Assembly: GCA_035565975.1 (NCBI GenBank)
Contig: DATMRT010000043.1
Location: 1 to 64,000 of the forward strand
Source: Ga0077530 sp035565975
GTDB taxonomy: Bacteria; Pseudomonadota; Alphaproteobacteria; Rhizobiales; Hyphomicrobiaceae
DNA: 64,000 bases
Reading direction: 5' to 3'
Part shown: positions 9,399 to 17,762 of the stretch, piece by piece
How positions within the stretch are numbered: position 1 is the stretch's first letter
How the letters are laid out: every line of letters begins with the position of its first letter
The notes under the pieces: model-generated
What the model was told of the DNA's origin: nothing
What the model saw: only the letters and a program-made list of their open reading frames with translations
Database searches by the model: none
Position numbers and translations under genes: made by a program

Positions 9399-10400
9399 TC
9401 AGCAGCCGACGCGCTGCTTCACGACGCGTGCGCGGGCCTTGATGTCCTGCGGTGCGTTCGGATGCTTGCTTTCCAGCTCGCTGAAGAGCGCACAGTCCTT
9501 CTGGCCGAGCTGCTCGAGTGTCATGGCCAGCATGAGCAGGCTGTTCGGCGCCTTCGTGCTCTGGCGATAGTTCTGCACCACGCGCAGGAATGCCTGGCCA
9601 GCAGGCTTGTAGCGGCGCTGCACGAACAGCGTCTCCCCGAGCCAGTACTGCGCATCGGCAGTGAGATTGTCATTGGGGAAGCGGTTCAGGAACTCATCGA
9701 AGGCGGCTTCGGCAGCCGGATAGTCCTGCTGCAGGAGATAGCCGTAGGCCGTCTCATAGAGCTCTTTCGCGCTGCTGGCATCGTTGATGGCAGGCGGGAG
9801 CCGGCCGGCCTGCACAGGCGCCGGTGTCGCACTGATCATCTGGCCGATGCGATCGCCGGCCTGCGGCGTCACCGTGAGGGAGCCGAAGCCGCCCGGAGCT
9901 GCCGGCGGCGGCGCAGGTGGCGGCAGCGCACTCTCGCGCACGGGCGGTGCCATCTCCTCGCTTCGTCCCTGGCGCTGGCGAAGCGCGCGGCTCAGCTCCT
10001 CGATCTGCATGGTCATGGCGCGCACCTGCGTCTCGAGGGCGTCGATACGTGCCGTTTCACTGGCGCCCCCCATGCTCGGGCGTGGCGCCGCCGAGCCACC
10101 GCCGCCGCGTGCGAGCGACTCCAGCGTGCCGACCAGAACCTGCATGTCCACGAGCTGCTCCTCGAGCTGCTCGACGCGCTGGCGCAACTGGGCCTCGGCT
10201 GCCGGCGTGCCGGCGGGAGCCGATTTGGCGGCGGCCTTGGGCTGGATGCGGGGCTGGGGCGGCTGTTGCTGCGCTAGTGCCCATGAGGAGGTAAGCGCCA
10301 CAGCGCCGGCGCAGAGGAGGGCTGGTAGGCTCTTGCGGATGATCCTGGTGTACGCGCCGCCGCGGTCTGGTTGCGATCGCGGAGATAATGGATTTGTCAC
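9399..10400 (-). CDS. cpoB: Tol-Pal cell division coordinator CpoB (YbgF)
   Basis: CpoB is a periplasmic protein which in E. coli links the Tol-Pal machine to peptidoglycan synthase PBP1B during constriction. After a signal peptide ending ALAQ come a Pro/Ala-rich stretch, two coiled-coil segments (QLRQRVEQLEEQLVDMQ and IDALETQVRAMTMQ), a Pro/Gly-rich linker, and a C-terminal TPR domain starting at AKELYETAYGYLLQQDYPAAE with repeats to the end. The most likely start is the GTG at 10400 (333 aa), just before the signal peptide; an ATG at 10490 would add 30 unlikely residues. It lies between an OmpA-type gene and the class A PBP gene. Confidence 0.9.
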   Translation of the reverse strand: MTNPLSPRSQPDRGGAYTRIIRKSLPALLCAGAVALTSSWALAQQQPPQPRIQPKAAAKSAPAGTPAAEAQLRQRVEQLEEQLVDMQVLVGTLESLARGGGGSAAPRPSMGGASETARIDALETQVRAMTMQIEELSRALRQRQGRSEEMAPPVRESALPPPAPPPAAPGGFGSLTVTPQAGDRIGQMISATPAPVQAGRLPPAINDASSAKELYETAYGYLLQQDYPAAEAAFDEFLNRFPNDNLTADAQYWLGETLFVQRRYKPAGQAFLRVVQNYRQSTKAPNSLLMLAMTLEQLGQKDCALFSELESKHPNAPQDIKARARVVKQRVGC

Positions 10401-10519
10401 GGCAAGCTTTCGGCGCTCACGCCGATCCCTCGTTACTGAATTGCTGTCGTCCGAGCGCACGGCGCCTGATCGGGCAGCCATTGTGCGCATATCCTGCCAC
10501 CACTCTATCGCGCCCGTAC

Positions 10520-11497
10520 CTACCTGTCTCGGCGCTGCGTTTGATCCGTCAGGCCCGGTCCCTGCAGGGGCTTACCGGTGGCGTCGACGCGCTGGGCGGC
10601 GGACAGCTTGGTGCCGCGCGCATCCGTCAGCACGAGCACGGCGCGACGGTTCTGCGCCGCGCAACTCGGCAGGGTGCAGGGCGAGATGCGATTTTCCCGG
10701 CCGAATGCCGCGATGTGCATGCGCGTCGCCGGCACGCCCGCTTCGACGAGGACATCCCTCACCGTCTCGGCCCGTCGCAGGGCGAGCGCGCTGTTGATGT
10801 CGTCGCCGCCGAGATCATCGGCGTGGCCCTCGATGCGCACGAAGACCTTGGCATGGCGGCGGAGCCATTCCGCCTTCTCGCGCAGGATGCGCAGGCCTCG
10901 TCCGCCGACGTCGTCGCTGCCCTCGGCGAAGAAAAGACGGTCGCCGCCGCTGGCGCTGAAATCGGCTTCGAGGAGGTTCGAGCCGGGCGGGCGGGCGTTC
11001 AGCGGCGTTCCGGCGGGCTGCGAGGCGCGCTGGGGCTCGAGCTTCTCGGTACCTTGCGGCATGGGAGGGACCGGATAGCCGTCGATCATGGCGAGCTGTT
11101 CGAGCAGGCGGCGCGCGCGGGAGGCCACGGACGTCGACGCGTAGCGGGTGACGAGAACCTCGAGCCGCCTGCGCGCGCTGCGCAGCTCACCGAGCTCGAG
11201 CTCCTCTCGTGCTTCCGCGATGAGGAAAGCGGCTATGCGCTCGTTGGCGGCTTCCCGCTTTGCCGTGTCGGTGTCCGCCTCGGGAACGGCGAGCTGGGTA
11301 ATGGACGGGCGTTTTGCACCGGCCTGCTGGGCTTCTGCCCGGCCCGCCACCGGGCACACCAGCGCGATCGCGATCAGGAGCCAGCCGAGACGACCGGCGC
11401 GCTCGCGCTCAGGGCCGCGTTGCGTCCTCGAGGCGCATTTGCCCCTTGCGAACGCGCCGCTCGCCGCCGGCACGCGCAATTTGTGGCTCGGTACCAT
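10520..11497 (-). CDS. Exported OmpA-family peptidoglycan-binding protein
   Basis: This is a predicted secreted or outer-membrane-associated protein of about 325 residues. A hydrophobic signal segment (LGWLLIAIALVCPVAG) ends near AEAQ. A helical middle region (EEALELGELRSARRRLEVL-like, with a SVASRARRLL helix) precedes a C-terminal OmpA/Pal domain. That domain shows FFAEGSD, VRIEGHADD, the ALALRRAETV helix whose Arg and nearby Asp bind diaminopimelate, and a final QNRRAVLVL strand. Starts at 11497, 11521 and 11530 are all possible. It sits between pal and cpoB, where most genomes have no gene, so it is probably a second peptidoglycan tether used with Tol-Pal. The exact family below OmpA-like is unknown. 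Confidence 0.82.
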   Translation of the reverse strand: MVPSHKLRVPAASGAFARGKCASRTQRGPERERAGRLGWLLIAIALVCPVAGRAEAQQAGAKRPSITQLAVPEADTDTAKREAANERIAAFLIAEAREELELGELRSARRRLEVLVTRYASTSVASRARRLLEQLAMIDGYPVPPMPQGTEKLEPQRASQPAGTPLNARPPGSNLLEADFSASGGDRLFFAEGSDDVGGRGLRILREKAEWLRRHAKVFVRIEGHADDLGGDDINSALALRRAETVRDVLVEAGVPATRMHIAAFGRENRISPCTLPSCAAQNRRAVLVLTDARGTKLSAAQRVDATGKPLQGPGLTDQTQRRDR

Positions 11498-11697
11498 GGC
11501 TTGATATGACCCCGCAGTCATCTCACCCAAGCAATGAGGGGAACATTAGGGCCGTTTTGGGGTGGCGGGCGCGCGGTCCACCACCCAGGCGCGCATTCCT
11601 CAGGCGAGAGTTGCCGATCAGTAACGGTTGTCGCCCGAGAGCCGCACATTGGGTCGTCCGGCGATGAAGGCCGGCAGGCCGCACTCATAGAAATGCG

Positions 11698-12237
11698 TCA
11701 GGTGCCCGGCGGACGGGAGTTGCTCGCCACGCCGCGGTTGTTGAGCACCGTCTGGGCACGACGATTCTGCGACCAGCAGGAGATGTCGTTGCAGACGGCG
11801 ACCGGCCGCTCCTTGCCATAGGAGATCGTGCGGATGCGCCCGGGGTTCACGCCGCTGCGGGCGAGGAAGTCGCGGACGGACTGGGCGCGGCGGGCGCCGA
11901 GCGCAATATTGTACTCGCGCGTGCCGCGTTCGTCGGCGTGGCCCTCGATGGTGATCGTGTATTGCGCGTACTGCTGCAGCCAGCGCGCCTGCTGCGAGAG
12001 CGTCTGCTGAGCTTCGGGCGAGAGGTCCGTGCTGTCGGTCGAGAAGTAGACGATGTCACCGACGTTCTGGCTGAAGTCGCGGTGCGAGCCCGGCGTCGCG
12101 GGGCCACCCTTGCCGTACGGTGCAAGCCCAACGTCCTCCGGACGCGGGTTCTGCGAGCAGGCAGCCATCATGAGGGCGAGCGACAACGCCATCACAACGC
12201 GAACGACGTGCACCGACCCCGCTTGAATTACGGACAT
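11698..12237 (-). CDS. pal: Peptidoglycan-associated lipoprotein Pal
   Basis: Pal is an outer-membrane lipoprotein that binds peptidoglycan and TolB. The protein is 179 residues: a lipoprotein signal with the lipobox MMAAC near residue 30, a short linker, and an OmpA-type domain (VYFSTDSTDLSPEA, TIEGHADERGTREYN, IALGARRAQSV, and SQNRRAQTVL at the end). The start is the ATG at 12237, with GAGGA about 9 bases upstream; an upstream frame to 12294 has no such site. tolB, which usually lies directly upstream, is absent here; upstream is the leuA leader region on the other strand. Confidence 0.95.
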   Translation of the reverse strand: MSVIQAGSVHVVRVVMALSLALMMAACSQNPRPEDVGLAPYGKGGPATPGSHRDFSQNVGDIVYFSTDSTDLSPEAQQTLSQQARWLQQYAQYTITIEGHADERGTREYNIALGARRAQSVRDFLARSGVNPGRIRTISYGKERPVAVCNDISCWSQNRRAQTVLNNRGVASNSRPPGT

Positions 12238-12627
12238 GTCTTTCAGTCCTCGTTCCTGTTTCTTCGGCTCGCGCGTCCGCTGAGGCCACAGCACCGATAC
12301 CGCTGCTTACTGAAGTACCCGATGCCCCGCGCAGACGGGCCCAATCTTGCAGGCCGACACCCTCGCCCGTACTGATAGTTGAGCCGGCGAGCGGAAATAT
12401 GACCATTTGGCGATCCGCCTTCGAGCGCTACCGGAAAGTGGCAAACTTCCGATTAACCCCCAGCTTTTTCGTCGCAGATTCGTGCACTTCCACGCTCATC
12501 GGCAAAACACGACTGCCATTTCGGCTTGCAATCGGCCCCCGCTTGCGGCTTATATGCCGGCGGACTGCCCACACCGGACGTTTCCCGTGCCCGTGGCAGC
12601 CGTTCGACCGGCGAAAGATTCGCGACG
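12238..12627. other. Intergenic region between pal and the leuA leader peptide
   Basis: These 390 bases hold short frames on both strands but none with a credible ribosome-binding site or recognisable protein. The A+T content is higher around 12395-12540 than in neighbouring genes, so the divergent promoters of pal and of the leuA leader are probably here. I could not fix a -35/-10 pair with confidence. Confidence 0.5.
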
Positions 12628-12738
12628 ATGGCAGGTATTGGCCAGGGCTGGATTGAGGAGGCGATCCCCGCGCGGGGTTGCGCCGCCCAGGCCGCTGCGC
12701 GCCTGCTTCGGTCCATTCTGCTCCTTACCAGCCCCTGA
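12628..12738 (+). CDS. Probable leucine-rich leader peptide of leuA
   Basis: This 36-codon frame begins at ATG 12628 and stops with TGA at 12736-12738, about 115 bases before leuA. Its end reads RLLRSILLLTSP: five leucines in eight residues (CTG CTT, then CTG CTC CTT), which is the layout expected for a ribosome-stalling leader that senses leucyl-tRNA. The ribosome-binding site is weak (GAAAG). The stop region is itself one arm of a hairpin described in the next entry. The peptide has no other recognisable function. Confidence 0.6.
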   Translation: MAGIGQGWIEEAIPARGCAAQAAARLLRSILLLTSP

Positions 12739-12784
12739 GCCTTAGAGGTCTCGGTCCGATCCGGGACGGCGCTCAGGGGACCGA
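12732..12784 (+). promoter_or_regulatory. Competing hairpins of a leuA attenuator
   Basis: CCCCTGAGC (12732-12740), overlapping the leader stop codon, pairs perfectly with GCTCAGGGG (12771-12779). TCGGTCC (12751-12757) pairs perfectly with GGACCGA (12778-12784). The two right arms share bases 12778-12779, so the helices compete. A ribosome paused on the Leu codons would cover the first left arm and favour the second helix. No clear U-run follows, so the output could be Rho-dependent or translational rather than a classical terminator. Confidence 0.5.
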
Positions 12785-12853
12785 ATCAGTCACAAAAGAG
12801 CAGATTCGCCGCGCCAGAAAGAGCGCCGGCACCGACCGCAAGGACCATCGACC

Positions 12854-14443
12854 ATGAACGACGCCGCCGATAAGCCCGTATCGGATACGCCCTCCCGCAG
12901 TGAGGCCGACCGCGTTCTCATCTTCGACACAACGCTCCGCGACGGCGAGCAGTCGCCGGGCGCCGCGATGACGCTCGAGGACAAGCTCAAGGTCGCCGAG
13001 GTTCTCGACGAGATGGGCGTCGACATCATCGAGGCGGGTTTCCCGATCTCGTCCAACGGCGACTTCGAGGCCGTCTGCGAGATCGCCAAGGTCGTCAAGA
13101 ACGCCGTCGTGTGCGGTCTCTCGCGCTCGAGCTTCGCCGACATCGACCGCGCCGGTGAGGCCGTGAAGTTCGCCAAGCGCCCGCGCATCCACACGTTCAT
13201 CTCGACGAGCCCCGTCCACCGCAAGTGGAAGCTCCAGATGGACGCCGAGCAGGTGATCCGCGCGGTGGGCGACAGCGTCGCGCGCGCACGCCAGTACACC
13301 GACAACGTCGAATGGAGCGCCGAGGACGCGACCCGCACCGAGCGCGACGTGCTGCTGCGCTGCTGCGAGATCGCGATCAAGCAGGGCGCGACGACGATCA
13401 ACATTCCGGACACCGTCGGCTACTCGGTGCCGGAGGAGTATTACGCGCTCATAAAGATGCTGCGCGAGACGGTGCCGGGCGGCGACAAGGTCGTCTGGTC
13501 GACGCATTGCCACAACGACCTCGGCATGGCGGTTGCGAACTCGCTCGCCGGCGTGCGTGCCGGTGCGCGGCAGATCGAGTGCACGATCAACGGCCTCGGC
13601 GAGCGCGCGGGCAATGCCTCGCTCGAGGAGATCGTCATGGCGGTGAAAGTGCGCAATGACGTGCTGCCGTACTGGACGGGCGTGGACTCGACCTACTTCA
13701 CGCGAGCCTCGAAGCTCGTCGCCGCCGTCTCGGCATTCCCCGTGCAATACAACAAGGCGATCGTCGGCCGGAATGCCTTCGCGCATGAGAGCGGCATCCA
13801 CCAGGACGGCATGCTGAAGAACACCGAGACCTACGAGATCATGACGCCGGAAAGCGTCGGCCTCTCGAAGTCCACGCTGAGCCTCGGCAAGCTCTCCGGC
13901 CGCGCCGCGTTCAGGGACAAGCTGAAGCAGCTCGGCTACGAGCTGGGCGACAACGCCTTCCAGGATGCGTTCCGCCGCTTCAAGGATCTCGCCGACAAGA
14001 AGAAGCTCGTGTTCGACGAGGACATAGAGGCGCTAGTCGACCAGGAAGTCGCGACGCAGACCAACCGCATCAAGGTCATCGCGCTTTCCGTCGTCGCCGG
14101 CACGGGCGGTCCGCAGCGGGCGGAGATCACGCTCGAGGTCGACGGCAAGAACGTGACGCGTGAAGCCACGGGCGATGGCCCGGTGGATGCCACGTTCAAG
14201 GCGATCAAGGCGATCGTGCCGCACGAGGCGCGCCTGCCGCTGTACCAGGTCATGGCCGTGACCGAAGGCACGGATGCCCAGGCCGAGGTCATGGTGCGCC
14301 TCGAGGAGGATGGCCGGCAGGTGACGGGGCGCGGCTCCGACACCGATACGATGGTCGCTTCGGCGCGCGCCTATGTCGCCGCGCTCAACAAGCTCATGAT
14401 GAAGCGTCAGCGCGGCCCCGCCGCGCAGATGATGGTGAGCTGA
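12854..14443 (+). CDS. leuA: 2-isopropylmalate synthase
   Basis: LeuA condenses acetyl-CoA with 2-oxoisovalerate in the first committed step of leucine synthesis. The protein is 529 residues, normal for the long bacterial form. The HMGL-like TIM barrel begins with FDTTLRDGEQSPG near residues 25-37 and has the metal-binding HCHNDLG. The C-terminal leucine-binding allosteric domain starts near 400 (QTNRIKVIALSVVAGTGG). The ATG at 12854 has AAGGA upstream. It is preceded by a Leu-rich leader and hairpins, so expression is probably tied to leucine supply. A hairpin at 14453-14480 separates it from the MreB-like gene. Confidence 0.97.
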   Translation: MNDAADKPVSDTPSRSEADRVLIFDTTLRDGEQSPGAAMTLEDKLKVAEVLDEMGVDIIEAGFPISSNGDFEAVCEIAKVVKNAVVCGLSRSSFADIDRAGEAVKFAKRPRIHTFISTSPVHRKWKLQMDAEQVIRAVGDSVARARQYTDNVEWSAEDATRTERDVLLRCCEIAIKQGATTINIPDTVGYSVPEEYYALIKMLRETVPGGDKVVWSTHCHNDLGMAVANSLAGVRAGARQIECTINGLGERAGNASLEEIVMAVKVRNDVLPYWTGVDSTYFTRASKLVAAVSAFPVQYNKAIVGRNAFAHESGIHQDGMLKNTETYEIMTPESVGLSKSTLSLGKLSGRAAFRDKLKQLGYELGDNAFQDAFRRFKDLADKKKLVFDEDIEALVDQEVATQTNRIKVIALSVVAGTGGPQRAEITLEVDGKNVTREATGDGPVDATFKAIKAIVPHEARLPLYQVMAVTEGTDAQAEVMVRLEEDGRQVTGRGSDTDTMVASARAYVAALNKLMMKRQRGPAAQMMVS

Positions 14444-14452
14444 GAGGTAATT

Positions 14453-14480
14453 CCTCTCTCCGCAATTTTGTGGGGAGAGG
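14453..14480 (+). terminator. Hairpin after leuA
   Basis: CCTCTCTCC (from 14453) pairs with GGGGAGAGG (to 14480) across a GCAATTTTGT loop, 9 bases after the leuA stop. It has no U-run. A second stem, CTTCGTCC/GGACGAAG, follows at 14485-14519. Confidence 0.5.
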
Positions 14481-14642
14481 AAGGCTTCGTCCCGAGTTAG
14501 GCGGCGAACGGACGAAGCTGCTGCAACTCCTGTATTTTTGCGCGTGACTGTTGGCGTTCTGCATCACCTCGATTATCGTGTTCAGCAGTCGAACGCGCTG
14601 GCGGGACTGCGCGTGGAATGTTGAGGGCGGTTTGGCGGCGCC

Positions 14643-15680
14643 ATGCGCAAGAAAGTCGGCGGCGTTTTTTCTGATGACATCGCGATTGATCTCGGTACCG
14701 CGAACACGCTGGTTCACGTGGCCGGTCGCGGCATCATCATCGATGAACCATCGGTGGTCGCCGTTCGCGCCAAGGATGTGCCGCGGCACGTGATCGCGGT
14801 TGGCGACGCCGCGTTGACGCTCAAGGAGCGCAGCCCCGATCCAATCGACCTCATCCACCCGCTCCGCGACGGCGTGATCGCCGATTTCATCGCCACCGAG
14901 GAAATGCTGCGCACGTTCATCGCGCGGGCGAAATCCAAGTTCGGCTTCCGCCGCCCGCGCATTCTCATCTGCGTGCCGGCTGCGGCGACGCCGGTCGAGC
15001 GACGCGCGGTCTACGAGACGGCCCGCGCCGCGGGCGCGCGCCGTGTCTATCTCGTCGAGGAACCGGTCGCCGCGGCGATCGGCGCCGGCATCGAGATCGA
15101 CAAGGAAGAGGCGACGATGATCCTCGACATCGGCGGCGGCACCAGCGACATCGCCGTGCTGTCTAAGGGCGAGATCGTCCACACTGCCTCTCTCAAGGTC
15201 GCCGGCAATGCCTTCGACGAGGCCATCCGGCGCTACGTGCGCCGCGCCCATCAGCTCGCCATCGGCCTCGTGAGCGCCGAGCGCATCAAGATCGAGGCCG
15301 GTGCTGCCGGCGCGCGTACCAATGGCCGCGCTGCGGAGGCGCACATCAGGGGGCGCGACGTCGTGCGGCGGCGCATGAAGTCGGTCGTGCTCAGACCCCA
15401 TGACGTCGGCACGGCACTCGAAGGACCGATAGCGAACATGGCGGAGCTCGTCCGCCGGGCGCTCGAGGATCTTTCGGAGGAGCTGCGCGCGGAGATCGGC
15501 AAGCGCGGTGTCGTCCTGACCGGCGGCGGCGCGCTGCTCCATGGCCTCGACACCGAGCTCACGCGCCATCTCGGCATCCCGTTCTCCGTGGCGCCCAATC
15601 CCATGCAGTGCGTGGTCGAGGGTACGGCCGTCATCCTCGCCACCCTCGGCGAGCGTGAGCAACTGCTCGTCCACGCATGA
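14643..15680 (+). CDS. MreB-family actin-like protein (paralogue)
   Basis: MreB forms membrane-bound filaments that guide cell-wall synthesis. This 345-residue protein keeps the actin-fold motifs: phosphate-1 IDLGTANTLVHV near 14-25, GVIADF near 78, phosphate-2 ILDIGGGTSDIAVLS near 160, and the adenosine motif VVLTGGGALLHGL near 285. It is clearly diverged from canonical MreB, with an Ala/Gly/Arg-rich subdomain IIB (AGAAGARTNGRAAEAH). The mreC, mreD, mrdA and rodA genes that normally follow are missing. It overlaps the next small membrane-protein gene by four bases (ATGA), so the two are translationally coupled. It is probably a second, specialised MreB. Confidence 0.85.
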   Translation: MRKKVGGVFSDDIAIDLGTANTLVHVAGRGIIIDEPSVVAVRAKDVPRHVIAVGDAALTLKERSPDPIDLIHPLRDGVIADFIATEEMLRTFIARAKSKFGFRRPRILICVPAAATPVERRAVYETARAAGARRVYLVEEPVAAAIGAGIEIDKEEATMILDIGGGTSDIAVLSKGEIVHTASLKVAGNAFDEAIRRYVRRAHQLAIGLVSAERIKIEAGAAGARTNGRAAEAHIRGRDVVRRRMKSVVLRPHDVGTALEGPIANMAELVRRALEDLSEELRAEIGKRGVVLTGGGALLHGLDTELTRHLGIPFSVAPNPMQCVVEGTAVILATLGEREQLLVHA

Positions 15681-15865
15681 GCCTGTTCCGAGCCTGGTTG
15701 TGGGCAACAGCGGCTTTGCTCGCCGGCGCCATAGTCTGGGCCTTTGCGCCGATCCTCGTACCGCTCTTCGGGGTGTTTGCTGCCTTAGGGGGGCTGGTCG
15801 TCGCGATCGTGTCGGCCGCCCGCGCCTTCGAGCGCCGCCGCGGGCCGCGGCTGCCACCGGAGTGA
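15677..15865 (+). CDS. Small two-helix membrane protein coupled to the MreB paralogue
   Basis: This 62-residue protein consists almost entirely of two hydrophobic segments (about 7-25 and 28-48) followed by a basic tail (RAFERRRGPRLPPE). Its ATG overlaps the stop codon of the MreB-like gene by four bases, which makes it a real, coupled gene rather than chance. It is far too short for MreC or MreD. Function is unknown; membrane anchoring or regulation of the MreB paralogue is an inference from coupling only. Confidence 0.7.
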   Translation: MSLFRAWLWATAALLAGAIVWAFAPILVPLFGVFAALGGLVVAIVSAARAFERRRGPRLPPE

Positions 15866-15931
15866 TGGTCATCCCTTTTTGGAAACAGTGTAAGCTATCA
15901 GTTGCGCTCGGGCGCCTCTGCAAATACCGTA

Positions 15932-15943
15932 ATATTTGAATAT
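15932..15943 (+). promoter_or_regulatory. AT-rich inverted repeat upstream of soxA (possible operator)
   Basis: ATATT-TG-AATAT is a perfect inverted repeat about 75 bases before the soxA start, in otherwise GC-rich DNA. ArsR-family sulfur sensors that control sox and sulfide genes bind AT-rich inverted repeats, so this could be such an operator. No regulator gene lies nearby. Confidence 0.3.
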
Positions 15944-16016
15944 CAGCCCATCCCGTCAGCCGCGCTGCCGGGCAAGGATATGCTGATTGCGAGACCAAAT
16001 GGCAGGGAGACTGGAA

Positions 16017-17060
16017 ATGCGAGGGTGGCGACGGCAATTCGCGGCCACGGCCATGGCCGGCATCGGCCTGGGCCTGGGGATCATGGCAACAGGCTTCGTG
16101 CCGTTGGCCGAGGCCCAGACCCGGGGCGAGGCTGATCGGGCGCGCAAGGCCTATGAAGAGCACATGAAGCGCATGGATGAAGCGGAAAAGGCCCCGACCG
16201 CCAAGCCGGCGCCTCAGGCTCAATCCGCACCGGCAGCCGCGCCAAAAGCGGCCGCCGCGCCAGCCGCGCCTGCGGTCAAGCCGGCCATGTCCCAGGCCGA
16301 CCAGGACGCTGCCACCGAGCGCGGCCTCGAGCAGTACCGCCGCATGATGAAGGAGGATCCCTGGAGCAATCCGGCCCTCCTCGATGCCGATCGTGGCGAG
16401 GCGCTATGGACGGACAAGAGAGGCCCGAAAAAGGTCTCGCTCGCCGAAACCTGCGATCTCGGCAAGGGTGTCGGTAACGTCGATGGCGCGTTTGCCGAGA
16501 TGCCGCGCTACTTCGCAGACGTCGACCGCGTCATGGACACCGAGACGCGCATTCTCTGGTGCATGGAGAATTTCCAGGACTTCGACAGCACGGCCTTCCG
16601 CAAGAGCCCGCACCCCGGCGGCGGTCAGCCCGTCAAGGACGTCGGCGCCATGGCGACTTTCATCGCCAGCAAATCGGCGGGCATGAAGATCGCGTCGCAC
16701 GCCGATCACCCCAAGGAGAAAGAAGCGATCGCGCTCGGTGAGATGCTCTTCTTCCGCCGCCAGGCGCCGTTCGATTTCTCCTGCGCGACGTGTCATGCCG
16801 AATCCGGAAAGCGCATACGACTGCAGCCGCTGCCGTTCCTTTCCGACCCCAAGGAAGCCAAGGTGGTCGTCGGCGAGTGGCCCGCCTATCGCGTCTCCAA
16901 CACGCACGTCATGACCATGCAGCATCGCCTGCTCGACTGTTATTGGCAGATGCGCATGCACAAGCTCGATTTCGGCTCCGAGGTCAGCGTGGCGCTGTCG
17001 GCGTATCTCTATGACCGCGCCCGCGGCGGCACGAGCGCCGCGCCTGGTCTGAAGCGCTGA
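16017..17060 (+). CDS. soxA: Sulfur-oxidation c-type cytochrome SoxA
   Basis: SoxA pairs with SoxX to attach thiosulfate to the SoxYZ carrier in the periplasm. The protein is 347 residues with a signal peptide ending near AEAQ and then an unusual Ala/Pro/Lys-rich linker (about residues 55-95). The active-site heme motif CATCH is at 256-260, and the cysteine of DCYWQMR at 308 should be the (persulfidated) heme ligand. The first heme site of two-heme SoxA is absent: single cysteines at 146 (ETCDLG) and 182 (LWCMEN) remain, as in single-heme SoxA with a disulfide. AGGGAG before ATG 16017 fixes the start over upstream ATGs at 15987 and 15999. Confidence 0.93.
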   Translation: MRGWRRQFAATAMAGIGLGLGIMATGFVPLAEAQTRGEADRARKAYEEHMKRMDEAEKAPTAKPAPQAQSAPAAAPKAAAAPAAPAVKPAMSQADQDAATERGLEQYRRMMKEDPWSNPALLDADRGEALWTDKRGPKKVSLAETCDLGKGVGNVDGAFAEMPRYFADVDRVMDTETRILWCMENFQDFDSTAFRKSPHPGGGQPVKDVGAMATFIASKSAGMKIASHADHPKEKEAIALGEMLFFRRQAPFDFSCATCHAESGKRIRLQPLPFLSDPKEAKVVVGEWPAYRVSNTHVMTMQHRLLDCYWQMRMHKLDFGSEVSVALSAYLYDRARGGTSAAPGLKR

Positions 17061-17074
17061 GGGAGGGTGGATCC

Positions 17075-17689
17075 ATGAAAAAGCAGATGATCCTTGCCGC
17101 CTTCGCCGCAATGCTCGCGACGCCGGCCTTGAGCCAGGAAGCGAAGGTCGATCCGTTGCAGGCCGAGGTCTTGTTGCGGTTCGCCTTCTCGCAGGCACCC
17201 GCTGATTGGGCGAAGCGGATTGCCCAGGATGAGACGATGAAGGTGTGCAGTGCCGCCCGCAATGCGCCCTCGACCGCCGAGGCGGAAAAGATCATGGCGA
17301 CCGCCAAGGCCACGATCAAATACCCCGAGGACGGCAAGTTGATGGGCGACTGGAAGAAGGGCGAGGCCATTGCCCAGAGCGGCTATGGCATGCGTTTCTC
17401 GGACTATCCGCCGCGTCGCCCGAACGGTGGCAACTGCTATGCCTGCCACCAGATGACGCAAGCGGAGGTGAGCTACGGCACCGTCGGTCCGAGCCTGCGG
17501 GAGTACGGCAAGATCAGGAAGTTCGCCGAGGCGGACGTGAAGGCTGTGTACGAGAAAATCTACAACGCGCACGCCTCCTTCCCCTGCTCGCTCATGCCGC
17601 GCTTCGGCTCGAACGGGGTGCTCTCGATCGACCAGATCAAGGACCTGGTGGCCCTCGTGATGAGCCCGGATAGTCCGGTCAACAAGTAA
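17075..17689 (+). CDS. soxX: Sulfur-oxidation c-type cytochrome SoxX
   Basis: SoxX is the small electron-accepting cytochrome of the SoxAX complex. The protein is 204 residues, with a signal peptide cut near ALSQ. The heme motif CYACH is at 121-125, GTVGPSL follows, and Met174 (MPRFG) is the likely axial ligand. At 204 residues it has an N-terminal extension of about 80 residues before the cytochrome core, typical of longer SoxX types. It begins 14 bases after soxA with GGGAGGG as ribosome-binding site. Confidence 0.94.
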   Translation: MKKQMILAAFAAMLATPALSQEAKVDPLQAEVLLRFAFSQAPADWAKRIAQDETMKVCSAARNAPSTAEAEKIMATAKATIKYPEDGKLMGDWKKGEAIAQSGYGMRFSDYPPRRPNGGNCYACHQMTQAEVSYGTVGPSLREYGKIRKFAEADVKAVYEKIYNAHASFPCSLMPRFGSNGVLSIDQIKDLVALVMSPDSPVNK

Positions 17690-17762
17690 GAGACATCGGG
17701 CGGCGGTTGCCGAGTGCGCTGCCGCCCTTTCTGTGACCGATCGCTGCTACAGGTACCGACAC

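Noticed and set aside
12399..12745. Overlapping short frames upstream of leuA as protein genes
   Set aside because: Only the frame ending in the Leu run has a regulatory rationale; the others have no start signals or conserved features.
14394..16223. Long minus-strand open frame of about 600 codons
   Set aside because: It mirrors the MreB-like gene and its flanks; it is rich in Arg/Asp/His repeats typical of antisense reading of GC-rich genes.
17733..17762. Earlier ATG for SoxB at 17733
   Set aside because: It would place ten residues before the twin-arginine signal with no ribosome-binding site; ATG 17763 fits the family better.
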